DNA of 34,537 nt from Akkermansia sp. (GCA_024405415.1 JAKSOV010000011.1:1-34537); one strand, 5' to 3'. Positions 8,034 through 16,053 are shown, numbered from the stretch's first letter. Notes: a model not told the origin generated them from the sequence alone. Made by a program: numbers and translations.

Positions 8034-8250
8034 CGACAAATGAGGATTTGTCGGGATTTACTAGGTACTATTTATCAAGTTCGGCGGCTTCCGTCTTCGC
8101 CTACGGCTACGCCGTGACAGGGACGCCGCGAGATAACGAACCCGTTCTGACGCAAGCGTCAGAACGGGTTTTCCATCCTTGCGGCGACAGCCGCACTCTA
8201 TTCGAAAATAGTACCTAGTACATAGTACCTAGTAAATCCTCAAATCCCCC
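8034..8250. repeat. GTAC-heptad intergenic repeat element (copy B, complete)
   Basis: The left tip is the perfect hairpin CGACAAAT-GAGG-ATTTGTCG (8034-8053), running into GGGATTTACTAGGTACTATTT. The right arm (8205-8239) is its inverted counterpart with four heptads containing GTAC or GTAA, then CAAATCCCCC. The core contains a 15-bp perfect stem AACCCGTTCTGACGC / GCGTCAGAACGGGTT (8139-8170) and TGCGGC-GACA-GCCGCA. Compared with copy C at 30478-30679, the core is inverted and carries about 33 extra bases (around 8085-8120). It occupies nearly the whole gap between the HtrA pair and the small membrane protein gene, and the central stem followed by TTTT may end transcription of the HtrA operon. 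Confidence 0.88.
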
Positions 8251-8258
8251 TTTCGGAC

Positions 8259-8287
8259 TTGAACTTTTCCCTATATTGTGCTACCGT
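8259..8287 (+). promoter_or_regulatory. Promoter of the small membrane protein gene
   Basis: TTGAAC (8259-8264) and the weak TACCGT (8282-8287) are spaced by 17 bp. Transcription would start near 8294, four bases before the ATG at 8298. The promoter directly abuts the tail of repeat element B. Confidence 0.4.
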
Positions 8288-8297
8288 GCGCGCCGTT

Positions 8298-9711
<1,414 letters not shown>

Positions 9712-9734
9712 GGCACCGCCGCCCCTTTTTCAAG

Positions 9735-9768
9735 ACCGCGCACGGCCCATCCGCCGCGCGCGGTTTTT
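9735..9768. terminator. Terminator between convergent leuB and ATPase genes
   Basis: ACCGCGC (9735-9741) pairs with GCGCGGT (9758-9764), followed by TTTTT. It lies between the leuB stop and the stop of the minus-strand ATPase gene. Confidence 0.7.
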
Positions 9769-9782
9769 GTATACCCTGTGTG

Positions 9783-11153
9783 CTATAAACTCTGCACGGC
9801 CGCGCACTCGGCGGCCATGCGGCAGACGGCATAGAGAGGCAGGTCGATGAGCTGCGTGCTGCCTCCATCGGGGAGGGCGAGGGGCTGCGTGTGGTATTCG
9901 TGCATCGAGGTGCGCACGGCAACGGGCGGGGTGAACTTCGCGCAGTAGGCTTTCAGGCTCTTGGCTTGCGTATTCAGCTCAGCCTTCACCTCCACGGGCA
10001 CCACCGCCATCGCCGAGGTGAAGAGGAAATCCAGCTCCGTGCGGCTGCTTTCGGAGAGCCAGTAGGCGGGGGAAATACCGCACTCTGCGCGCAGTTGTTG
10101 CTGCACATACTGCTCGGCCAGCGCGCCCTTGAACTCTTGGAAAATGCGGTTGCCCTGAATGAGCACGGAGGCATCCAGCCCCGCCTTGGCGCCCAGCAAG
10201 CCCACATCAGAGAAAAACACCTTGAACGCCCCGTCTCGGTAGGAATCCACAGGCAACGCGGGCTTCGTGATGCGGTGGCAATGATAAATCAGCCCCGCAC
10301 GCAGCAGCCAATCCATCGCGTCCTCCAAATCCTTGGCACGCCAGCCTTTCTTGACATCGCCGTAGAGGAAACGTTTATTTTCTTTGGCCAGTTGCGTGGG
10401 CACGGAATCCCAAATCTGCGCGATCTTCGCCGCCACGTTTTTGGGCGCGTGTTTGCTGAAATCCTGCTCGTAGTTGAACACCAATTCGCGCTGCACCTCG
10501 CGCACCTGCGCAAAATCACCTGTCTCCACATAGCGGGTCACTGCCTCCGGCATACCGCCCACGAAGTAGTAAAGCCGCAGCAGCTCCGCCAAGCGCTCGT
10601 GGAAGGGCGACACGGCGCGCCAATCCCCCGCCTCCAGCAGCTCCGCGAGCACACCCTGCCCCACGGCACGCAGAAACTCGGTGTAGCTCATAGGGTAGAG
10701 CATCTGCGTGTTCACCTTTCCCACGGGGAAACCCGTTCCCTCATGCTGCCGCACGCCGAGCAGCGAACCCGCCGCTATGACATGCAGCTCCGGCACATCC
10801 TCGCAAAAATATTTCAGCGCCGTGAGTGCGGCGGGGCACTCTTGGATTTCATCGAGAATCAGCAGCGTGCTCCCTGCATCGAGCTTGAACCCGACCTCCG
10901 CCTGAAGGTGGCTGAGCAAGAGGGGAATGTCCGCGCCGTCCTCCTCGAACACACGGCGCATGGTCATGTTGCGGTCAAAGCGAATATAAGCTACGCGCTC
11001 AAAAGCCCGCGCACCGAACTCGCGCATGAGCCATGTTTTGCCCACCTGACGCGCGCCCAACAGGAGCATAGGCTTCCTCCGCGGGGGGCGCGTATCCCTC
11101 CACTCCATGAGTTTTATCAGGGCTTTTCGCTGCATCTTCATTCGTTCCGGCAC
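9783..11153 (-). CDS. AAA-type ATPase with DUF4143 C-terminal region (first copy)
   Basis: This 456-residue cytoplasmic ATP-binding protein combines an AAA_14-type ATPase with a DUF4143 C-terminus. The Walker A motif GARQVGKTW (about 32-40), Walker B LLILDEIQE (about 97-105) and a sensor-like IAAGSLLG are present. The C-terminal part ends in a segment resembling a PD-(D/E)XK nuclease core, ELDFLF...VPVEVKAE. Proteins of this family are very common in anaerobes and mostly have no assigned function. The start may be GTG 11153, or ATG at 11141 or 11135; all precede MQRKALIKLMEW. Three phased 22-bp repeats lie just upstream. It is only distantly related to the second ATPase at 19690-20949. Confidence 0.88.
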   Translation of the reverse strand: MPERMKMQRKALIKLMEWRDTRPPRRKPMLLLGARQVGKTWLMREFGARAFERVAYIRFDRNMTMRRVFEEDGADIPLLLSHLQAEVGFKLDAGSTLLILDEIQECPAALTALKYFCEDVPELHVIAAGSLLGVRQHEGTGFPVGKVNTQMLYPMSYTEFLRAVGQGVLAELLEAGDWRAVSPFHERLAELLRLYYFVGGMPEAVTRYVETGDFAQVREVQRELVFNYEQDFSKHAPKNVAAKIAQIWDSVPTQLAKENKRFLYGDVKKGWRAKDLEDAMDWLLRAGLIYHCHRITKPALPVDSYRDGAFKVFFSDVGLLGAKAGLDASVLIQGNRIFQEFKGALAEQYVQQQLRAECGISPAYWLSESSRTELDFLFTSAMAVVPVEVKAELNTQAKSLKAYCAKFTPPVAVRTSMHEYHTQPLALPDGGSTQLIDLPLYAVCRMAAECAAVQSL

Positions 11154-11190
11154 TATGACACCACACTATCAACGCTTTAGCAAGCCAATT

Positions 11191-11278
11191 CTGCATTTTT
11201 GGCAGCACTTTTTACCTAAAGCTCTGCATTTTTGGCAGCACTTTTCAATCAAACCTCTGCATTTTTGGCAGCACTTTT
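11191..11278. repeat. Three 22-bp direct repeats at exact 33-bp spacing
   Basis: CTGCATTTTTGGCAGCACTT followed by TT occurs at 11191, 11224 and 11257, with A+T-rich linkers that differ in sequence. The 33-bp period puts the copies on the same face of the helix. They lie between the divergent ATPase (start 11153) and fic (start 11383). Read in the ATPase direction each is AAAAGTGCTGCCAAAAATGC followed by AG. A related motif flanks the promoter of the second DUF4143 ATPase, so these are probably operator sites for the ATPase gene. Confidence 0.85.
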
Positions 11279-11302
11279 CTCAAAATACCCCCCTCTGGCC
11301 GC

Positions 11303-11343
11303 AACGGCTAATCATCGGCTAATTTGCAGCTAATTAGCCGATA
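11303..11343. repeat. Left 41-bp repeat flanking fic, with internal palindrome
   Basis: The repeat contains two direct CGGCTAAT half-sites (11305 and 11315 areas) and then a palindrome in which ATCGGCTAATT is mirrored by AATTAGCCGAT around GCAGCT. The same 41 bp recur at 12713-12753 with one mismatch. This copy ends 4 bp before the fic -35 box, the position of an operator. Confidence 0.88.
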
Positions 11344-11347
11344 AACC

Positions 11348-11375
11348 TTGACAGGGGGTGTCGATGAGCTATACT
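11348..11375 (+). promoter_or_regulatory. Promoter of fic
   Basis: A consensus TTGACA (11348-11353) and TATACT (11370-11375) are spaced by 16 bp. Transcription would begin at about 11382, next to the ATG at 11383, giving a leaderless transcript. Confidence 0.7.
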
Positions 11376-11382
11376 GAAAAGC

Positions 11383-12714
11383 ATGAAACCCCGCCCTGTT
11401 GCACCGAAGATGCAGGATTATCTGGGTCGCCCGGATTTTGACCTGATGAAGGTGTTACCCGCCTCCCAAGCGGAGATGAACCGCAGCGACCGCTACCTGA
11501 GCTGGCCGGAGCTGCGCTATAAAAACCCGCCGAAAGGCCTTAGCAATGAGGAGTGGTGGGTAGGGCTGAAAATCCAGCGGCTCAACGGACGCCGCGAGAC
11601 ACCCCTGCGCGACAAGAAGGGCGAGCCCTTCACCTTCTCCTACATCAACATGATGCTCGACCTCGCGCACCGCATCGACCTGAAAGCGGGCGGCTCCGTG
11701 CATGCCGAGCGCGAGGGACTGCTGAGCAGCGCGGGGCGCAACAAGTATCTGCTCACCTCCATCATCGAAGAATCCATCATGTCCAGCATGCTGGAGGGCG
11801 CGGTCGTCACGCGCTCCGAAGCCAAGGAGCTGCTGCGCACGCACCGCCGCCCCGTCAATGAGCATGAGCGCATGGTCATGAACAACTACCGCACCATGCA
11901 GCAAATCTTGGCGTGGAAGAACGAGCCCATCACCGTGGAGCGTATTCTCGAGCTGCACCGCGGCATGACGGAGGGCACGCTCGCCGCCCCCGCGAAGGCC
12001 GGGGTGTTCCGCAGCGCGGAGGACGATGTGCGCGTGGAAACCGCCATCGAGGGCGAGCTCATCCACACCCCACCGCCCGCCGCCGAGCTGCCCGCGCGCC
12101 TGCAGCTGCTCTGCTATTTCGCCAACGAGCGGGACGACACCTGTTTCCTGCACCCCGTCGTGCGCGCCATCATCCTGCACTTCTGGCTGGCCTACGACCA
12201 CCCCTTTGTGGACGGCAACGGCCGCACCGCACGCGCCCTGTTCTATTGGGCTATGCTGAAGGAGGGCTTTTGGATTTTTGAATACATTTCTATTTCTCGG
12301 GAAATTTTTGCCCATTCCAAGCGTTACTACAGCTCCTTCCTCAACACGGAAGAGGACGACAACGACCTCAACTATTTCATCTGCGACCAGCTCCGCACCA
12401 TCGAGGAATCCATCACCCACCTCTACGAGCACCTCGAACGCAAGCGGAGCGAGCAACAGCAATTCGTGCAACAGCTCAAGGATTCCACCGCCTTCAACCA
12501 CCGCCAACGCGCGCTCATCCTCCACCTCCTGAAACACCCGGAGACGAGCACAAACGTCAGCGCCTACTGCCGCGAGCACCACGTCGTCCGCCAAACCGCC
12601 CGCACGGACCTCACGCAACTCACCGACATGGGCCTACTGCAGATGATGAAGGTGAAACGCGAATTTGTGTACTACCCCGCCCCCGATTTCGAACAGCGAG
12701 CCAAATTACTGTAA
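11383..12714 (+). CDS. Fic domain protein with C-terminal winged-helix-like region
   Basis: Fic enzymes attach AMP or another nucleotide-derived group to target proteins. The 443-residue protein has the full active-site motif HPFVDGNGR (His273). It also has an N-terminal inhibitory motif of the (S/T)xxxE(G/N) type, SSMLEG, at residues 134-139 before the Fic core, as in class II self-inhibited Fic proteins. The C-terminus (about 375-443, HRQRALILHLLKHPETSTNVSAYCREHHVVRQTARTDL in part) looks like a winged helix-turn-helix, so it may bind DNA. The gene is precisely bounded by 41-bp repeats, the right one starting on the stop codon. Autoregulation at those repeats is a reasonable inference. No separate antitoxin gene is seen. 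Confidence 0.92.
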   Translation: MKPRPVAPKMQDYLGRPDFDLMKVLPASQAEMNRSDRYLSWPELRYKNPPKGLSNEEWWVGLKIQRLNGRRETPLRDKKGEPFTFSYINMMLDLAHRIDLKAGGSVHAEREGLLSSAGRNKYLLTSIIEESIMSSMLEGAVVTRSEAKELLRTHRRPVNEHERMVMNNYRTMQQILAWKNEPITVERILELHRGMTEGTLAAPAKAGVFRSAEDDVRVETAIEGELIHTPPPAAELPARLQLLCYFANERDDTCFLHPVVRAIILHFWLAYDHPFVDGNGRTARALFYWAMLKEGFWIFEYISISREIFAHSKRYYSSFLNTEEDDNDLNYFICDQLRTIEESITHLYEHLERKRSEQQQFVQQLKDSTAFNHRQRALILHLLKHPETSTNVSAYCREHHVVRQTARTDLTQLTDMGLLQMMKVKREFVYYPAPDFEQRAKLL

Positions 12715-12753
12715 CGGCCAATCATCGGCTAATTTGCAGCTAATTAGCCGATA
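12713..12753. repeat. Right 41-bp repeat flanking fic
   Basis: This repeats the sequence of 11303-11343 in the same orientation, with one mismatch (C for T in the first half-site). It overlaps the TAA stop codon of fic. Together the two copies bracket promoter and gene as a cassette of about 1.45 kb. Confidence 0.88.
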
Positions 12754-12823
12754 GATAAAAACAGGCATTACTTCGAGGAGAGGGGGGGGAAGCGCCATGC
12801 CGCAAGGCTTATAAGAAATTTAA

Positions 12824-12859
12824 GCCGGGCTGATTCTTTCAATCAGCCCGGCATTTCTT
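12824..12859. terminator. Strong bidirectional terminator between fic and the beta-barrel gene
   Basis: GCCGGGCTGATT (12824-12835) pairs perfectly with AATCAGCCCGGC (12841-12852) around CTTTC. T-rich sequence follows on the plus strand and A-rich sequence precedes it, so it can serve both convergent genes. Confidence 0.85.
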
Positions 12860-12965
12860 TAATCAAGAGATGTGTGCCCTGGCTACGGTCGGAGTTTGAA
12901 GCCGAAATCAAAGCGAGAGTACATTTAACATGAGGCACCTGTCATGCAGGGTGCGACCATGCCGC

Positions 12966-13613
12966 TTAGAAGCGCACGTTGATACCTGCGGAGATAACAT
13001 GCTGTCCGATGTGTGTATCAGAGGTCTCAGGGTCATCAAAGCTGATGGAGGTATCCTGAAACTCATATCCGAAGGTATAATAGCAGTTCTCAGCGTACTG
13101 ATAAGACATCCCCGCACCGACAGCAAAGGTAAAACCGCCGTCAATGCCGGCATCCTCCTTGCCGCTGACATAGGTTCCATTGACACGACCGCTATACGAA
13201 TCATCTGCATCAATAATCGTATAACCGACACGTCCGCCGATGTTAGCTACCAGTTTCTCCGAAAGATGGTAATGCATCTTGTAGCCAGCCATCAACGGCA
13301 CATTAAACATGTCGATTTTATCGCTGCCGTAGATGGCGTTTCCACCGCCGTAATACGAGATGCTTGTCGTTTTGGTGCCCCACTGCGGAGCTGCACTCAT
13401 GCTAAATTCGTGAGTGACACTTTCCGTGGCAGGAACATACACCGAACCGCTGAGTCGTACGCCGAAGGTATTAGGTACATCAACCTCATCGATAGTTTTA
13501 TTAGTCAGCGCATTAACGAATTCAACGGACGTACCGGTAGAGATAGCGCCAAAGGAAATGTTGCTACCAAGAACGGCGCAGCCCAACGCGAAGAGAAGGA
13601 TATTGAGTCTCAT
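12966..13613 (-). CDS. Outer-membrane beta-barrel protein
   Basis: This 215-residue protein has a signal peptide (MRLNILLFALGCAVLGSNISFGA) followed by alternating polar/hydrophobic strands typical of a small porin-like or OmpX/OmpW-size barrel: VRLSGSVYVPA, VPLMAGYKMHYHL, LVANIGGRVGYTII, FAVGAGMSYQYA, YYTFGYEFQDTS. The last strand HVISAGINVRF ends in Phe, the usual outer-membrane insertion signal. The gene is visibly less GC-rich than its neighbours, suggesting transfer. It is divergent from a tyrosine recombinase gene, and an inverted repeat lies between its -35 and -10 boxes, so surface display may be switchable. The ligand or role is unknown; eight strands would fit the length. Confidence 0.85.
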   Translation of the reverse strand: MRLNILLFALGCAVLGSNISFGAISTGTSVEFVNALTNKTIDEVDVPNTFGVRLSGSVYVPATESVTHEFSMSAAPQWGTKTTSISYYGGGNAIYGSDKIDMFNVPLMAGYKMHYHLSEKLVANIGGRVGYTIIDADDSYSGRVNGTYVSGKEDAGIDGGFTFAVGAGMSYQYAENCYYTFGYEFQDTSISFDDPETSDTHIGQHVISAGINVRF

Positions 13614-13621
13614 ACGTGATG

Positions 13622-13651
13622 AGTGTACATCATTGCGAATGATATAGGCAA
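13622..13651 (-). promoter_or_regulatory. Promoter of the beta-barrel gene, with repeat-containing spacer
   Basis: On the minus strand, TTGCCT (13646-13651) and TACACT (13622-13627) are spaced by 18 bp. The -10 box ends 8 nt before the ATG. The spacer consists mostly of the 16-bp motif ATCATTCGCAATGATG, which recurs in the opposite orientation next to the recombinase start. Confidence 0.6.
13628..13651. repeat. Left inverted repeat of a possible invertible segment
   Basis: This carries CATCATTGCGAATGAT on the plus strand, extended by TATAGGCAA. Its reverse complement matches 13781-13804, with 21 of 26 positions shared over the extended pair and a perfect 16-bp core. The core is itself a palindrome, ATCATT and AATGAT around CGC. 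Confidence 0.6.
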
Positions 13652-13780
13652 AGCGGCCCTGAAAAAGCGCGAATAATAGTTATAACTCGCCATTCTCGGC
13701 CCCTTTTCCCTCCAGAAGCACGGTGCCCCTCCTGGAAATCACGTTTTTATCCTTATTTTAAGCCTGAGATTCATTCCGCC

Positions 13781-13804
13781 TTGACATCATCATTCGCAAT
13801 GATG
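13781..13804. repeat. Right inverted repeat, with TTGACA at its inner edge
   Basis: A consensus -35-like TTGACA (13781-13786) is followed by TCATCATTCGCAATGATG, the counterpart of the left copy. The motif overlaps the start of the recombinase gene. The two copies enclose about 130 bp. Confidence 0.6.
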
Positions 13805-14770
13805 AATGCAGATACGATAGCCGGAGAGTTATTGGAGGGGACGGGGTTGAGCGTGATTGACCTCGCGCGCTTGGCCTTGGAGACCATCGAGGAATTGGGC
13901 GGGCGCAGAAGAAAAAATGTGCTGGTGCGCTTGCGGGCGGTGATGCGGGCGGGGGTGCAGGCCGTGAAAGATGCCGAGAGGACGGTGAGCTTTCGGAAAG
14001 CGGCGGAGCAGAGCATCGCTGAACGGCGGGATTTGCGGCCGACCTCGCAGCGGGATATTCGGCACTACGTGCGGCGCTTTCTGAAAGACGAGCGCTTTGC
14101 TGCGCGCCCCCTGCGCGCCGTCAGCACGCGGGAGTGCCGCGAGCTGTTGCAGCGCGAGTTCGGGCACAGCCCCAGCTCCTTTGTGAAAGCGCGCGCCATC
14201 CTCAGCAGCGTGTTTTCCTTCGGCATGCGGCAGGAGTGGTGCAACGCGAACCCCGTCTCCCGCATCACCGTGCCGCGCGTGCAGGAAACGCCCATCGCCC
14301 CGCTGGCGCAGGAGGAAATCGCGCGCTTGGAAACCACCGCCGAGCAACCGCGCTTCCGCGCCATGAAGTTCTCCCTGCACCTGCTCCTCTACAACGGCAT
14401 CCGCCCCACGGAAGTCAGCCGACTCCGCCCCGAGGATATTGACCAAGACGCCCGCCTCATCCGCATCCGTGCGCGCGCCAGCAAAACGGGCGGCGGGCGC
14501 CTCCTCCCCCTCCGCACGCCCGCGGAAGGAGTAGACCTCCGCATCCCCCGCGACTGGCTCCGCCGCTGGCGCGCCCTGCGCCGCGCTGCTGGCTTCACCC
14601 GCTGGGTACCCGACATCTGCCGCCACACTTTTGCCTCTTACCACGCCGCGCACTACCGCGACCTCCCCGCCCTCCAGCTCGAAATGGGCCACCGCGACCT
14701 CTCCCTCCTCCGCACCCGCTACATCTCCCCCGTCCCGCCCCGCGAAGCTGCAAGGTTTTGGGAGCAGTAA
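13799..14770 (+). CDS. Tyrosine recombinase / site-specific integrase
   Basis: This 323-residue protein has the layout of a tyrosine recombinase: an N-terminal region, a SAM-like core-binding domain (about 65-155) and a C-terminal catalytic domain. The catalytic residues visible are Arg202 (NGIRPTEVSRL), a Lys in RASKTGGG, Arg275 (DICRHTFAS), His298 (MGHRDLS) and the nucleophile Tyr308 (RTRYISP). The first His of the usual HxxR box is Asp272, a substitution that would need to be tolerated. The start is ATG 13799 or 13802; TTG 13781 is unlikely. It lies directly beside the inverted repeats in the beta-barrel promoter, so it may invert that segment, or it may be an integrase relic of the accessory block. 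No phage genes are present. Confidence 0.85.
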   Translation: MMNADTIAGELLEGTGLSVIDLARLALETIEELGGRRRKNVLVRLRAVMRAGVQAVKDAERTVSFRKAAEQSIAERRDLRPTSQRDIRHYVRRFLKDERFAARPLRAVSTRECRELLQREFGHSPSSFVKARAILSSVFSFGMRQEWCNANPVSRITVPRVQETPIAPLAQEEIARLETTAEQPRFRAMKFSLHLLLYNGIRPTEVSRLRPEDIDQDARLIRIRARASKTGGGRLLPLRTPAEGVDLRIPRDWLRRWRALRRAAGFTRWVPDICRHTFASYHAAHYRDLPALQLEMGHRDLSLLRTRYISPVPPREAARFWEQ

Positions 14771-14781
14771 GGAACAAAGAG

Positions 14782-14829
14782 TTTTACCTCCATATCGAAA
14801 AAGTGCACCATTTCGATAGGGAAGTAAAA
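14782..14829. terminator. Long imperfect hairpin after the recombinase gene
   Basis: TTTTAC and GTAAAA form the base of the stem, TCC/GGA the middle and TATCGAAA/TTTCGATA the upper part, around AAGTGCACCA. It begins 11 bp after the recombinase stop. It could be a terminator, or a DNA site left by the integration event. Confidence 0.5.
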
Positions 14830-14889
14830 TAATCCACTAGCCCCAAGAAGCAGCAGCGTTTCGGAAGAGGTAGACTTTGCTATTGCTTC

Positions 14890-14919
14890 TTGCGAAGTCT
14901 GGGGAAGACGTGATATGAT
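14890..14919 (+). promoter_or_regulatory. Candidate promoter of the A+T-rich orphan gene
   Basis: TTGCGA (14890-14895) and TATGAT (14914-14919) have an 18-bp spacer. This predicts a leader of about 32 nt before ATG 14958, longer than for most genes here. Confidence 0.4.
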
Positions 14920-14957
14920 AGCGGGCGATATTTGAGAACTCTAATCGATAAAATTAT

Positions 14958-15734
14958 ATGAATGATAACGATAAATTCACCGACGAATATCCGCCCGATG
15001 AGAAGAAGCTGAAAGCCAAGCTTGACAGATTACAAAAATGTTGGGCTGATAATTTATGCTCGTCACAGGATAGTAAATATTTCTGTTCGGATGGATTTTA
15101 CCCCTATTATAGCCACCAAAAAACGAAGATTCTTTTTGTCGGACAGGAGAGCTATGACTTGGGAGGTCAAGATTATATCGAGGCTATACATGAAGTGTAT
15201 AGCACCGCAAAAATTGGAAATAAAAGATGTATCAATCAAGACAAGTTTCATAGGCGCATCTTCTATATAGTGTATGGTATCCTTCATGATTTTCCCGCAT
15301 GGAAGGATGTTCCGTATCCTGACGCACACTGCGATGATATTTTCTCAGAAAATGGCATCAGTTTTGCCTTCATGAATATTTCCAAAATCAGTCCCAATAG
15401 CGGATATCGCCCCACGGATTGGACCGATGTCAAGCGCTCCGTTCATGAAGGAGCAAACTACATTAGAGAAGAGGTAAAATTGCTTGCTCCTGACATCGTT
15501 GTCACCATGGCGTTGATGAGAGATGCGGAAATTCGTTCGGCTCTTTTCGATACTTGCGAGCCAGTTGATTGTACGGATCCGGATGTGCATGTCTACCAAG
15601 CGATGAATGGTGATAAGAAGATGCTCGTTTTAGATGCCTGGCATTTTTCCGCATGGAAGAATGAGCTGAACTGCTATTATCAACCTATCTCAAACGCAAT
15701 CAGCAAATACCATGGTCTCATCGAAGATGTTTGA
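14958..15734 (+). CDS. Hypothetical protein, possibly uracil-DNA-glycosylase-like fold
   Basis: This encodes a soluble protein of 258 residues that I do not firmly recognise. Three segments recall the uracil-DNA glycosylase superfamily: KILFVGQESYD (about 53-63), in the place of the GQDPY-type motif; LLAPDIVVTM (about 176-185), a typical buried strand; and DAWHFSAW, in the place of the HPS-type motif. The match is weak and could be to another alpha/beta fold. The gene is strikingly A+T-richer than its surroundings, with many AAA, AAT and GAT codons, so it is probably horizontally acquired. It sits alone between the recombinase and clpB, a position typical of cargo or defence genes, but no defence partner is visible. 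Confidence 0.75.
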   Translation: MNDNDKFTDEYPPDEKKLKAKLDRLQKCWADNLCSSQDSKYFCSDGFYPYYSHQKTKILFVGQESYDLGGQDYIEAIHEVYSTAKIGNKRCINQDKFHRRIFYIVYGILHDFPAWKDVPYPDAHCDDIFSENGISFAFMNISKISPNSGYRPTDWTDVKRSVHEGANYIREEVKLLAPDIVVTMALMRDAEIRSALFDTCEPVDCTDPDVHVYQAMNGDKKMLVLDAWHFSAWKNELNCYYQPISNAISKYHGLIEDV

Positions 15735-16053
15735 GAAAAGCTTCTGGGTGATGAAGGATAAGCGACAGCAGACCTCCCGCCCGTGACGCGCTTTCACACT
15801 GTCAAGAAATTCATCACCAGTCGCACTATGGTCTCCTTTTCTTCGGGTTTGGAGGAGGCAATCATGACGACCATGGCAACGAGGGTGTGGTCGGCTGATA
15901 TGGGACTTGTCGGTATCCGCCTGTATAAGCCCCTACTCATGCTGATGTGTCGCAAGATTTGCGATAGTTGGGCGAATAGAGGAGCGCGTGGGTAGCCTAT
16001 CCCCTGCCCTGCGTGGGGCGGGGAAAGAAATTTTACAACTTCGCATAATTTTA
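15735..16053. other. Intergenic stretch upstream of clpB
   Basis: This gap holds no convincing long gene. It contains a possible 48-codon minus-strand ORF (15794-15940), a perfect 15-bp palindrome TCGCAA-GAT-TTGCGA (15950-15964) and a GC-rich hairpin, CCCCTGCCC with GGGCGGGG (16001-16023). No CIRCE element (the HrcA heat-shock operator) is present. Confidence 0.6.
15794..15940 (-). CDS. Possible small ORF or gene remnant (48 aa)
   Basis: The minus-strand frame runs from ATG at 15940 to TGA at 15794 and reads like protein in its second half (SADHTLVAMVVMIASSKPEE followed by KETIVRLVMNFLTV). I recognise no family. It could be the remnant of a gene disrupted when the neighbouring accessory block was acquired, or chance. 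Confidence 0.2.
   Translation of the reverse strand: MSRGLYRRIPTSPISADHTLVAMVVMIASSKPEEKETIVRLVMNFLTV

Noticed and set aside
8003..8218. A 71-codon ORF downstream of the HtrA pair
   Set aside because: It lies entirely within repeat element B; its frame is not preserved in copy C or E.
11191..11278. The three phased repeats as a small CRISPR or a replication origin
   Set aside because: The linkers are only 11 bp, and there is no Cas or replication-initiator gene. An operator role is more plausible.
9783..14770. A prophage or integrative element, because of the tyrosine recombinase
   Set aside because: There are no phage structural, replication or conjugation genes and no clear attachment-site pair or tRNA gene. 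At most it is a small island.
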